Assembly: GCA_016712535.1 (NCBI GenBank)
Contig: JADJQW010000003.1
Location: forward strand, 885,001-949,000
DNA from: Flavobacteriales bacterium
Lineage (GTDB): Bacteria; Bacteroidota; Bacteroidia; Flavobacteriales_F; PHOS-HE28
Direction of reading: 5' to 3'
Length of the DNA stretch: 64,000 bases
Part shown: piece by piece, positions 1 to 8,395 of the stretch
How the letters are laid out: each line of letters opens with the position of its first letter
Numbering within the stretch: position 1 is the stretch's first letter
The notes under the pieces: generated by a model
What the model was told of the DNA's origin: nothing
Databases searched by the model: none
What the model saw: the letters and a program-made list of their open reading frames with translations, nothing else
Translations under genes and position numbers: made by a program

Positions 1-1
1 G

Positions 2-1696
2 ACCAGCGGACAGGTGTCGAACATCTACCAACCCCCGCAGATGACCTCGCTAACGAGCACCGGTGCCTGCTTGGGGAACAACGGAAGCATCACCGGCACC
101 CTGGTCAACCAGCAGTTCGCCATGGTGGGCGTTCATCTGCGGACCATGGACGGGACACCGATTGCCTCGGGGCAGAATTTCACCTCGGACATCGGCCCTT
201 ACGCTTTCAGCTTCTCCTTCCTGGCCCCGGGGGCGTATTGGGTGATCACCGATCCCGATGGGTTGGATAGCTGGGATCCAGGCAACCCGTACGGCTTACC
301 GAACTGCGCCGACTCTTTCTACGTGGAGGTCCCTGATCTTACCGGGAACTGCGGTATTGTACAAGGCCGGGTCTATTTCGATCATGATCAGGACTGCGTG
401 CAGGATGCCAACGAGGTCGGTGTGCCTGATCGGTTGATCACCTTCACGCCAGGGCCGGAGTACGCTTACACCAACTCCAACGGGGGCTACACCCGCCGGC
501 TGACCAACGGCTCGTACACCATGGCTGTTGATGGAACCGGAACGGACCTGTATCCCATCTGTCCACCCACGCCGACCACCGATGTGGTGGTGAGCGGAGG
601 TGTGGTGAACCAGTCATTCGCGGACAGCAGCTTGGTGCCGTTGGACCTGAAAGCGGAGATCGCCATGGGTCCGGCCCGGCCCGGATTCGTGCAGAATGTG
701 TTGTTGCGCGCGAAGAATCTGAGCGGGCAGTTGAGCGGCGCGGTGGATCTGGCGCTCACCATCGATCCGCAGTTCAGTTTCCTCTCCGCAGAGCCCGCGC
801 CCACGAGCGTGGTCGGCAACACGGTAACTTGGGCGGGTATGGATCCCTTGAGCGGATACCAGCGGCACCTTGTTCACGTGCAGGTGCAGGTGCCACCTGA
901 CATCGGCCTCTTGAATCAGCCATACGCGCACACGGCCAGCGTGTCGCAGCCGCTCACCGAGTCCACGTTGGCGAACAATACTGCGAATGGCGACGGCACC
1001 GTGCAAGGCAGCTACGACCCGAACGACAAGACCGCGCGCACGAGCACGCGCCAGAGCGAGACGGAGTACTTCATCGGGCAGGACACCTGGATCGATTACA
1101 CCATCCGCTTCCAGAACACAGGCACGGATACGGCATTCACGGTGGTTGTGCGCGATACGCTGAGCGAGGCCTTGGACATCGGATCCTTCGAGATGGGCAT
1201 CGCCTCGCATGATCCTATCATCACCTTCTTGCCGAACCACGTGGTGGAGTGGCGCTTCCCCAACATCCTGCTGCCCGATAGCAACGTGAACGAGCCCGGC
1301 AGCCATGGCCTGATCGACTTCCGCATCAAGCCCATGGAGCCGGTCCTTCCCGGCACGGTGATCGAGAACACCGCCAATATCTACTTCGACTTCAACCCGC
1401 CGGTGATCACCGAGCCGAGCGTGCTGGTAGCGGAGTTCAGCACGGGGGTGGCAACGGTGGACAGCGGTGCGCTTCTGTTGGCACCGATCCCCGCGAACGA
1501 CCAGTTGCTAGTCTCCTCCAGCCGGTCCATCGATGCTGTGCAGGTCTTTGCAATGGATGGAAGGGAGGAGCTTCGGCTCTCCATACGATCGACCAGCGCA
1601 ACGCTCAACGTCGGCAGGTTGTCATCAGGCGCCTACCTGCTTGTGGCTCACCTGGAGAACGGCACTGTTCTGCGCCAGCGATTCCTGAAACATTGA
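2..1696 (+). CDS. T9SS-exported surface protein, paralog 1 of 5 (5'-truncated by window)
   Basis: The frame is open from the first complete codon (position 2). A GTG at 14 is an internal Val, because the residues before it (TSGQV) align with the middle of the next paralog, so the true start lies upstream of the window. Visible domains are an SdrD-B-like Ig module with an acidic Cys motif (FDHDQDC), a repeat-type beta domain beginning at PARPGF, then the DPNDK...RFQNTGTDTAF...YFDFNPPVITEPS module typical of Bacteroidota T9SS proteins, and a C-terminal type A-like sorting domain of about 75 residues ending in RQRFLKH. The protein is probably exported through the outer membrane by T9SS and displayed or released. 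The next paralog starts 4 bp downstream, so the genes look co-transcribed. The specific function is unknown. Confidence 0.85.
   Translation, partial: TSGQVSNIYQPPQMTSLTSTGACLGNNGSITGTLVNQQFAMVGVHLRTMDGTPIASGQNFTSDIGPYAFSFSFLAPGAYWVITDPDGLDSWDPGNPYGLPNCADSFYVEVPDLTGNCGIVQGRVYFDHDQDCVQDANEVGVPDRLITFTPGPEYAYTNSNGGYTRRLTNGSYTMAVDGTGTDLYPICPPTPTTDVVVSGGVVNQSFADSSLVPLDLKAEIAMGPARPGFVQNVLLRAKNLSGQLSGAVDLALTIDPQFSFLSAEPAPTSVVGNTVTWAGMDPLSGYQRHLVHVQVQVPPDIGLLNQPYAHTASVSQPLTESTLANNTANGDGTVQGSYDPNDKTARTSTRQSETEYFIGQDTWIDYTIRFQNTGTDTAFTVVVRDTLSEALDIGSFEMGIASHDPIITFLPNHVVEWRFPNILLPDSNVNEPGSHGLIDFRIKPMEPVLPGTVIENTANIYFDFNPPVITEPSVLVAEFSTGVATVDSGALLLAPIPANDQLLVSSSRSIDAVQVFAMDGREELRLSIRSTSATLNVGRLSSGAYLLVAHLENGTVLRQRFLKH
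1403..1448 (+). repeat. Near-identical coding block shared by all five paralogs (copy 1)
   Basis: A stretch beginning GTGATCACCGAGCCGAGCG and ending GTTCAGCAC, encoding VITEPSVLVAEFSTG, recurs almost unchanged at about 3657-3702, 5879-5924, 8089-8134 and 10243-10288. Third-codon positions are conserved as well. This goes beyond what protein conservation requires and suggests gene conversion or recent duplication at this end of the genes. Confidence 0.8.
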
Positions 1697-1700
1697 CCCG

Positions 1701-3962
1701 ATGCTGCGTAACCTCATCACCGGCCTGTTGGTATTCGGCATACTGCATGCCCAGGCCCTCACGGTCACCATCTACGTGAACGGTACCAGCGCCTGTGGCC
1801 AGACCACCGGGGCCATGTATGCCTATGTGGAAGGCGGTGTACCGCCATACAGTTACCTGTGGAGCAATGGGGTGACCACCGACCACAATGAATACGTGCC
1901 TGCCGGGTGGTACTCATTGACGGTGACGGATGCGGAGGGCACGCAGGTCACCGAGTGGGCCGAGGTTCCTGTTACGCCCACCTACATGGAAGGTCTTGGT
2001 GTTGGTAGCATGCCGTCGGAGGACGACAAGTACAGCTATTGTGCCGGCAGCACGCCCTACGTGATCCCCTTCCGGGTGGGCTATTTCGCACCAGGCCCCT
2101 ACACCTTCGATGTGCCGGGATATGCCTTCAGCAGTTACACCATGGAGGGGGAATGCAGCGGGTCCACCGGACCGTTCATCCTTCAGGTGGATGCGCCTCC
2201 AGGCACCACGGTGCCTGTGACCATGACCGATGGGGCCGGTTGTGTGAGCAGCGGACAGGTGCTGATCCCGCACCCCATCCCGCAGCCGCCCATCGATGTG
2301 TCCAACATCCAAGGCACCTGCACCAATGCGCCCTATGGTTCGGCGGTGCTTTCCATGGACACGTGGACCGGGCAGGGGGGGAGCACCTACATGAAGATCC
2401 GCGTGAAGCGGGTGGCCACGGGCGAATGGGTGCCTTCGGCCTGTGCGTCCTACCAGGTCTATCGCTGGAACCCGCAACCGGTCCATGTCACCGGACTGCT
2501 GCCCGGTGAGCACGAGGTCTATTTCCACCCGGAGTTCTTCACCCTGGTGGATGAGGAGCATCTTGGGTGCGCCCCCATCACCACCTTCACGGTGCCCGAT
2601 CTCGGTACGAACTGCGGCGTGGTCACCGGAACGGTGTTCGTGGACAACAACGAGAACTGCAGTATCAACGTCGGGGAGCCGCGGGTGCCGGGCATGATCA
2701 TCGAAGCGCAGCCGGGCCCGTGGTACGGCGTGACGGACAACTTGGGCAACTACGCCATCGCCATGCCCCCGGGGGCCTACACCTTGGAGCAACAGAGCAC
2801 GGTGCTGGATGAGCATTGCGAAGGGGCTCCCATCCCGGTGACCATTGATGTGTGGCCCGCCCTCGCCACCACCAATTTCCCCGACACCTCCCTGATCGCG
2901 CTCGATGCGATGATCGCCTTGGGCAGTGGGCTGGCGCGGCCGGGTTTCCAGTTCCCCTACGCCATGACGGTGCGCAACCTGACCCCGACCGCGAGCGGTC
3001 CCATTTCCGTCTCGCTCACCATCGATCCGGTCCTGGGTTTCGTGAGCGCCACGCCCACGCCCACCTCGGTGGTGGGCAATGTGATCACCTGGGACCAGGT
3101 GCAGCTCACGGCCTGGACCGAACGGGACTACCAGGTCATCACGCAGGTGCCGCCCGATGTGGGACTGCTCGGCAGCGTGCTCACGGCCACCGCCCAGCTC
3201 ACCACCACGAATACCGACGGTGACCTCACCAACAACACGGCCACCAACGACCGCGTCGTCACCGGCAGCTACGATCCCAATGACAAGCTGGCCGCGACCA
3301 CCAGCGGCAGCAGCACGGTGTGGGACCTGGACAACGATGTGTGGATCGACTACACCATCCGCTTCCAGAACACCGGCACGGACACCGCCTTCAACATCCT
3401 GATCACCGACACGCTGCCGGCCACCCTTGACGCAGGGTCGCTGCAGGTGGGTACCGCCTCGCATGATCATACGTGGGAACTGATCGGGCAGGGCATCCTG
3501 AAGTTCCGCTTCGCCAACATCCTCCTCCCGGACAGCAACGTGAACGAGCCGCGCAGCCACGGCTTTGTCACCTTCCGCATCCGCCCGAATATGCCTATCG
3601 CGCCGAGCACCGTGATCGAGAACATCGCCAACATCTACTTCGACTTCAACCCGCCGGTGATCACCGAGCCGAGCGTGCTGGTGGCGGAGTTCAGCACGGG
3701 GGTGGTGGAGGCAAGGACTGATGGAGCCGTGCTGATCCCGAATCCGGCAGCGGATCACGTGCGCTTGAGCGATCCATCGGTCGCGGCCAGGGTGAGACAC
3801 TGGGAAGTCATCTCTTCTTCCGGTGCGACCTTGCTCCAAGGCAGCGGTCCCATCCCCGCATCGGGCATCGCCATTGGGCACTTGGAGAATGGCGCATACG
3901 TATTGCGCATGCATGCATTGAACGAGACCCGCAACGAACGCTTCATCAAGATCGACCAATGA
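1701..3962 (+). CDS. T9SS-exported surface protein, paralog 2 of 5
   Basis: 753 aa. A signal peptide (about 1-19, hydrophobic LITGLLVFGILHAQA) is followed by an SprB-type repeat (about 24-80, with GGVPPYSYLWSNG and a YSLTVTD end). A gene-specific region of about 190 residues follows, then an SdrD-B-like module with VDNNENC, the PARPGF-type beta domain, the DPNDK/RFQNTGTDTAF/YFDFNPPVITEP module, and a C-terminal sorting domain with the LIPNPAADHV start typical of type A T9SS signals. It starts 4 bp after paralog 1, and its TGA overlaps the ATG of paralog 3 (ATGA), so translation is probably coupled. SprB repeats are known from gliding adhesins, but whether this protein is an adhesin is inference. 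Confidence 0.88.
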   Translation: MLRNLITGLLVFGILHAQALTVTIYVNGTSACGQTTGAMYAYVEGGVPPYSYLWSNGVTTDHNEYVPAGWYSLTVTDAEGTQVTEWAEVPVTPTYMEGLGVGSMPSEDDKYSYCAGSTPYVIPFRVGYFAPGPYTFDVPGYAFSSYTMEGECSGSTGPFILQVDAPPGTTVPVTMTDGAGCVSSGQVLIPHPIPQPPIDVSNIQGTCTNAPYGSAVLSMDTWTGQGGSTYMKIRVKRVATGEWVPSACASYQVYRWNPQPVHVTGLLPGEHEVYFHPEFFTLVDEEHLGCAPITTFTVPDLGTNCGVVTGTVFVDNNENCSINVGEPRVPGMIIEAQPGPWYGVTDNLGNYAIAMPPGAYTLEQQSTVLDEHCEGAPIPVTIDVWPALATTNFPDTSLIALDAMIALGSGLARPGFQFPYAMTVRNLTPTASGPISVSLTIDPVLGFVSATPTPTSVVGNVITWDQVQLTAWTERDYQVITQVPPDVGLLGSVLTATAQLTTTNTDGDLTNNTATNDRVVTGSYDPNDKLAATTSGSSTVWDLDNDVWIDYTIRFQNTGTDTAFNILITDTLPATLDAGSLQVGTASHDHTWELIGQGILKFRFANILLPDSNVNEPRSHGFVTFRIRPNMPIAPSTVIENIANIYFDFNPPVITEPSVLVAEFSTGVVEARTDGAVLIPNPAADHVRLSDPSVAARVRHWEVISSSGATLLQGSGPIPASGIAIGHLENGAYVLRMHALNETRNERFIKIDQ

Positions 3963-6163
3963 CCAGAAAGAGAAACCTCGCATTCGCGCTCGCGTTCCTC
4001 GGATCATTGCGCATTCTAGCGCTTCAAGTCGAGGTGATCAACGCTGTCCAATCGGCCTGCGGATACCCGACAGGCATCATGCAGGCGATGATCAGTGGTG
4101 GAGTGCCGCCGTACACCATCGCTTGGAGCACGGGAGCCACCACCGAGATCATCACGGGCCTGCTACCGGGCACCTATAGTGTCACGGTGACGGACTTCGT
4201 GGGGACCCAGGTCGTTGGTCAGGGCGATGTAGGCGTGACCAACATGCAGCAGGGCGGGCAGACCTTTACGAACCTCGCGCATTGCCCTGGTGGTTTCCCG
4301 ATGGCGGAGCTCACGCTGTTCAACCAGGCCCAGTTCGGCGCGTATATCTGGGGCGTTCCGCCATTCACGATAACAGGGCCTCCAGAGGTCGAAAGCGTTT
4401 CGGTGGTGCAATGCACGAATTGCTCCGGCATGGATTCCCTGGTCCGTGTAGAGATGAACGTTCCATCGGGATCCGTGCAGACGATCACCTGGCAGGATGC
4501 GAACGGATGCCCCGGAGAGAGCATGGTGATCATGAGCACGGAGGCGGTGTGGCCCAATGTCTTCGTGTATGACGTGCAGGGATCCTGCGCCGGTGGCAAC
4601 AATGGGAGCTTCTACTATTCGGTGAGCCCGCTTTCCTCACAGCCCATGACCTTGCGCGTTTACCGGCCCACCGGTTCTCTCCTTGCTTCTGTGCCCATCG
4701 GACCGGGCACAGGTGGCGGCTATGGCCAGCTGTCGCCGGGGACCTATGTGCTGAAAGTGGTGGCCGAGAGCAATGGCCCCTTCGATGATGAGCTGTGCTG
4801 GGACCAGACCACCGTGGTGATCGAGGATCTGGGCAACGGCTGCGCGAATGTGAATGGCCCGGTCTTCATCGATGGCAACGCCAATTGCTCCTGGCAATTC
4901 AACGAGAACAAGATCCCGCAGGCAATCGTGGAGTTCACGCCCGGGCCTTTCTACGCCACTTCCAACGCCGTCAGTGGCTACAGCGTGAACCTTCCGCTGG
5001 GCACCTACGATCACACCATCATTCATCCCGGAGCGCAGCAGGAGTGCCCTGGGCCGTTCACTGTGACCGGTGGCCAGAGCAGCGTGACCAGGCCGATCGG
5101 CTGTTCGTCGCTCTTCCCGCTGGATGCGCAAGTGACCGGATGCAACGGACCGGCGCGACCCGGCTTCCAGATCCTCTATGGGCTGAACCTTCGCAACAAC
5201 ACCGCGGCGAACGCAGGTGCGAGCACGCTCACCTTCGAGTTCGATCCGGTGCTCGGCTTCGTTTCGGCATCGCCCACGCCGTCCTCGGTGGTAGGCAATA
5301 CCGTCACGTGGAACTTGACCGGGATCGGTGCCTACGCGAACGCCAACCGCTTCGTGCAATTGCAAGTACCGCCCGACATCGGCCTTATCGGCACCGTGTT
5401 GTCGGCCACGGCCACGGTGGCCACCACCAACACCGATGCGTTTCCGGCGAACAACGTGTGGACCTCGCAGCAGATCATCACCGCCGCTTACGACCCGAAC
5501 GACAAGCGCGCCCGCACCAGCACCGGCCTCAGCGATGAGGTGTACTTCATCGATCAGGATGAGTGGATCGACTACGTGATCCGATTCCAGAACACGGGCA
5601 CGGACACCGCCTTCAGCGTGGTGGTCACCGATACGTTGCCAGCCACGCTCGATCCGGCCACCATCGAGGTGGGCGCGGCCTCGCACGCGATGAGCTGGAA
5701 CCTCACCGGCCATGGCATCCTGCGCTTCAACTTCCCGAACATCCTGCTGCCCGATAGCAACGTGAACGAGCCGCTGAGCCACGGCTTCGTGGGCTTCCGT
5801 ATCCGGCCTCGCTTGCCGATCGAGCCCGGCACCACCATCGAGAACACCGCCAACATCTACTTCGACTTCAATCCGGCGGTGATCACCGAGCCGAGCGTGC
5901 TCACAGCTGAGTTCAGCACGGGGGTGGGTGAAGCCGTGAAGGACGTGCTGACCGTGATGCCTAATCCTGCGATGGACCGGATCATGGTAACGAGGCCTGC
6001 GCCTTCCTCCGGCACGTACCGCATATTCGCCTACGACGGTCGTGAGGTGCACGCGCCCGGCAGTTGGAAGGCCCATTCGCTCGAGTTGGATGTGAGCGCT
6101 CTGCGGGCCGGTCTCTATGTGATCAACCTGGGTGGATGCACGGCCCGTTTCATCAAACAATGA
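3959..6163 (+). CDS. T9SS-exported surface protein, paralog 3 of 5
   Basis: 734 aa with the family architecture: N-terminal signal peptide (FALAFLGSLRILA), SprB-type repeat (GGVPPYTIAWSTGATT, then YSVTVTD), and a gene-specific Cys-containing region with a CTNCSG motif. These are followed by an SdrD-B-like module (IDGNANC), the DPNDK/RFQNTGTDTAF/IYFDFNPAVITEP module and a type A-like sorting domain ending CTARFIKQ. The ATG overlaps the stop of paralog 2 by 4 bp, and its own stop overlaps the start of paralog 4 in the same way. The last residues FIKQ/FIKI recur in paralogs 2-4. The role is unknown beyond T9SS-dependent surface localisation. Confidence 0.88.
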   Translation: MTRKRNLAFALAFLGSLRILALQVEVINAVQSACGYPTGIMQAMISGGVPPYTIAWSTGATTEIITGLLPGTYSVTVTDFVGTQVVGQGDVGVTNMQQGGQTFTNLAHCPGGFPMAELTLFNQAQFGAYIWGVPPFTITGPPEVESVSVVQCTNCSGMDSLVRVEMNVPSGSVQTITWQDANGCPGESMVIMSTEAVWPNVFVYDVQGSCAGGNNGSFYYSVSPLSSQPMTLRVYRPTGSLLASVPIGPGTGGGYGQLSPGTYVLKVVAESNGPFDDELCWDQTTVVIEDLGNGCANVNGPVFIDGNANCSWQFNENKIPQAIVEFTPGPFYATSNAVSGYSVNLPLGTYDHTIIHPGAQQECPGPFTVTGGQSSVTRPIGCSSLFPLDAQVTGCNGPARPGFQILYGLNLRNNTAANAGASTLTFEFDPVLGFVSASPTPSSVVGNTVTWNLTGIGAYANANRFVQLQVPPDIGLIGTVLSATATVATTNTDAFPANNVWTSQQIITAAYDPNDKRARTSTGLSDEVYFIDQDEWIDYVIRFQNTGTDTAFSVVVTDTLPATLDPATIEVGAASHAMSWNLTGHGILRFNFPNILLPDSNVNEPLSHGFVGFRIRPRLPIEPGTTIENTANIYFDFNPAVITEPSVLTAEFSTGVGEAVKDVLTVMPNPAMDRIMVTRPAPSSGTYRIFAYDGREVHAPGSWKAHSLELDVSALRAGLYVINLGGCTARFIKQ

Positions 6164-8388
6164 TGATCATGAGAACCCTGCTCGTCCTTGTTCATGCACT
6201 GTGCATCACGTCTAGCGTGGTGGCTCTGGATGTCCAGGTGAATGTCTACGCGGCCGATTGCAGCGGCGGCATGGGATACGCAATTGCCACGGCCAGCGGC
6301 GGCACGCCGCCTTACACCTACAACTGGAGCGATGGCAGCACCGGTCCAGAAGCATCGTTGCCCCCGGGCCAAGGCTACACCATCACCGTGACCGACAACG
6401 CCGGTGCGACCGGCTCACAGACCTTCGACATCCAGCAGACGCTAGGTTGTTGCTCCTTCCAGGACATCTATTTCGCCGGTTTGGAGCCGTGCCAGGGTGA
6501 ATGCAACGGAGGTTTTCGGATCTACCTGCCGCTTGTGGTGGGGGGCTATACCTTCAGTACCACTCCGCCCATGCAGGTGCAGGAGTATGTTCCGTCAGGA
6601 GGCCAGCAGGTGGAGTATTTCACCTTGTTCCAGTTCATCGGCGCATGCCCGGGTCAAAGCGTGAGCTTCATGGTGAGCAACGATTGCGGATCAGGTTCTA
6701 CGAACGTGACCATACCGCCTGCCTTGGTGGACCCCACCGTGGACGTGCTCCAGATCACCGGCAGCTGCACGAATTCCAGCAATGGATACCTGTCTGGCGT
6801 CATGAATTATTCGGGGGCCGGCCTGACCGCTGGGTGGAACATGCAGGCCGTGGATGACCTGGGGGCCACTGTGCCCATCCAGCCGATGAGCTTCAGCGGT
6901 TTTCCACCCATTCCCGTTGAGCTGTTCGGCCTGCATCCGGGCAATTGGGTGATGCGCTTCACCAGTCAGGAGACCTTGGGCTCCATCCAGTCGCCGTGTG
7001 CGGTGGACATCCCATTCACGATCCCCAACCTAGGCTCCGGCTGTGGCGCTCTCTCGGGAAGGGCTTTTGTGGATGTCAATGAGAATTGCGTCCAAGGCTC
7101 CGGGGAGCCCAACCTGAGACAGACGGTCGTGGTGGCACAGCCCGGCGATCACTATGCCCTTACGAACGCGTCTGGACAATACACCATGAGCCTGCCTTAT
7201 GGGTCGTACACGGTCAACTCATCGAGCGCGGTGTACCAGGAGCACTGTGGCGTGAGCGCCACGCCCTTCACCCTGAGCGTGGGACAGCCCAACGTGGTGC
7301 GCAACCTGGCCGACACGAGCCTGGTGGGGCTGGATGTGATGGTCAGCCTGGGGAGCGGACCGGCACGTCCCGGGTTCCCCATGACCATGGGCATGGAGGT
7401 CCGCAACCTCACCGGTGTGCTGCCCGGGACCACCACGGTGACGCTCACCTACGATCCCGTGCTGGCTTTTGTAAGCGCCAACCCGGCACCGACCTCGGTG
7501 AACGGGAACACGCTCACTTGGACAAGCGCGAACCTGGGGGCCTTGCAGGACTGGGACTACACCGTGAACTTCACGGTGCCGCCTGATGTGGGTCTCCTGG
7601 GCACCTTCCTCACCAGTACGGCGACCGTCAGTGTATCGAACCCGGAGGCCAACCTCACGAACAACAGTTACACGGACCTGGTCCTGGTGACGGGCTCCTA
7701 TGATCCGAACGACAAGACCGCGCTGACCAGTTCGCGTGAGAGCAGCGAGATCTACTTCATCAACGAAGATGAATGGGTCGATTACACGATTCGATTCCAG
7801 AACACCGGAACGGATACCGCCTTCTTCGTGGTGATCACGGACACCCTCCCGCCCACGCTCGATCCGGCGACCTTCATGCCCATGGCCGCTTCGCATCCGC
7901 ATAACGTTTCGCTTTCGGGCCAAGGCATCCTGCGGTGGAATTTCCCCACCATCCTGCTGCCAGACAGCAACACGAACGAACCGCGCAGCCACGGTTTCGT
8001 CACCTTCCGTATCCGTCCCGAACAACCCGTGCTGCCGGGCACCCTCATCGAGAACGTCGCCAACATCTACTTCGATTACAATGATCCCGTGATCACCGAG
8101 CCGAGCGTGCTGGTAGCGGAGTTCAGCACAGGGGTGGGGAATGAGCAGGCCAACGAGCTGCGCGTTTATCCCAATCCTGCCGCAGATGTGCTCAATATCG
8201 CAGGAGTGAAGGACCATGGGCATGTGCGGGTCGAAGTGTTCGCGCCGGATGGCCGCTCAGTGCTGGTTGATCCGGTCCGCGCAGACCCATGCAGGCTCTC
8301 CATCGCGCACCTGACCCCCGGAGCGTATCAGCTTCAGCTGGTGGGGTCTGATGGCATGACCTACCGGAACCTCTTCATCAAACAATGA
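6160..8388 (+). CDS. T9SS-exported surface protein, paralog 4 of 5
   Basis: 742 aa from the ATG at 6160, which overlaps the TGA of paralog 3. The open frame extends further upstream, but only inside paralog 3. In-frame ATGs at 6163 and 6169 are alternatives. Signal peptide RTLLVLVHALCITSSVVA, SprB-type repeat (GGTPPYTYNWSDGST), a gene-specific middle with a CCS-type Cys cluster, SdrD-B-like module (VDVNENC), PARPGF beta domain, DPNDK/RFQNTGTDTAF/YFDYNDPVITEP module, and a sorting domain starting VYPNPAADVL and ending NLFIKQ. Paralog 5 follows after 7 bp. Surface display through T9SS is inferred from the sorting domain. Confidence 0.88.
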   Translation: MMIMRTLLVLVHALCITSSVVALDVQVNVYAADCSGGMGYAIATASGGTPPYTYNWSDGSTGPEASLPPGQGYTITVTDNAGATGSQTFDIQQTLGCCSFQDIYFAGLEPCQGECNGGFRIYLPLVVGGYTFSTTPPMQVQEYVPSGGQQVEYFTLFQFIGACPGQSVSFMVSNDCGSGSTNVTIPPALVDPTVDVLQITGSCTNSSNGYLSGVMNYSGAGLTAGWNMQAVDDLGATVPIQPMSFSGFPPIPVELFGLHPGNWVMRFTSQETLGSIQSPCAVDIPFTIPNLGSGCGALSGRAFVDVNENCVQGSGEPNLRQTVVVAQPGDHYALTNASGQYTMSLPYGSYTVNSSSAVYQEHCGVSATPFTLSVGQPNVVRNLADTSLVGLDVMVSLGSGPARPGFPMTMGMEVRNLTGVLPGTTTVTLTYDPVLAFVSANPAPTSVNGNTLTWTSANLGALQDWDYTVNFTVPPDVGLLGTFLTSTATVSVSNPEANLTNNSYTDLVLVTGSYDPNDKTALTSSRESSEIYFINEDEWVDYTIRFQNTGTDTAFFVVITDTLPPTLDPATFMPMAASHPHNVSLSGQGILRWNFPTILLPDSNTNEPRSHGFVTFRIRPEQPVLPGTLIENVANIYFDYNDPVITEPSVLVAEFSTGVGNEQANELRVYPNPAADVLNIAGVKDHGHVRVEVFAPDGRSVLVDPVRADPCRLSIAHLTPGAYQLQLVGSDGMTYRNLFIKQ

Positions 8389-8395
8389 ACGCATC

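Noticed and set aside
1914..4007. 697-codon frame on the minus strand opposite paralogs 2 and 3
   Set aside because: The translation is His/Arg/Gly-rich with no domain, and the plus strand encodes conserved paralogs. It is a by-product of high GC.
6064..6159. Longer N-terminus for paralog 4
   Set aside because: It lies wholly inside paralog 3 and lacks a signal peptide; the ATG at 6160 gives one directly.
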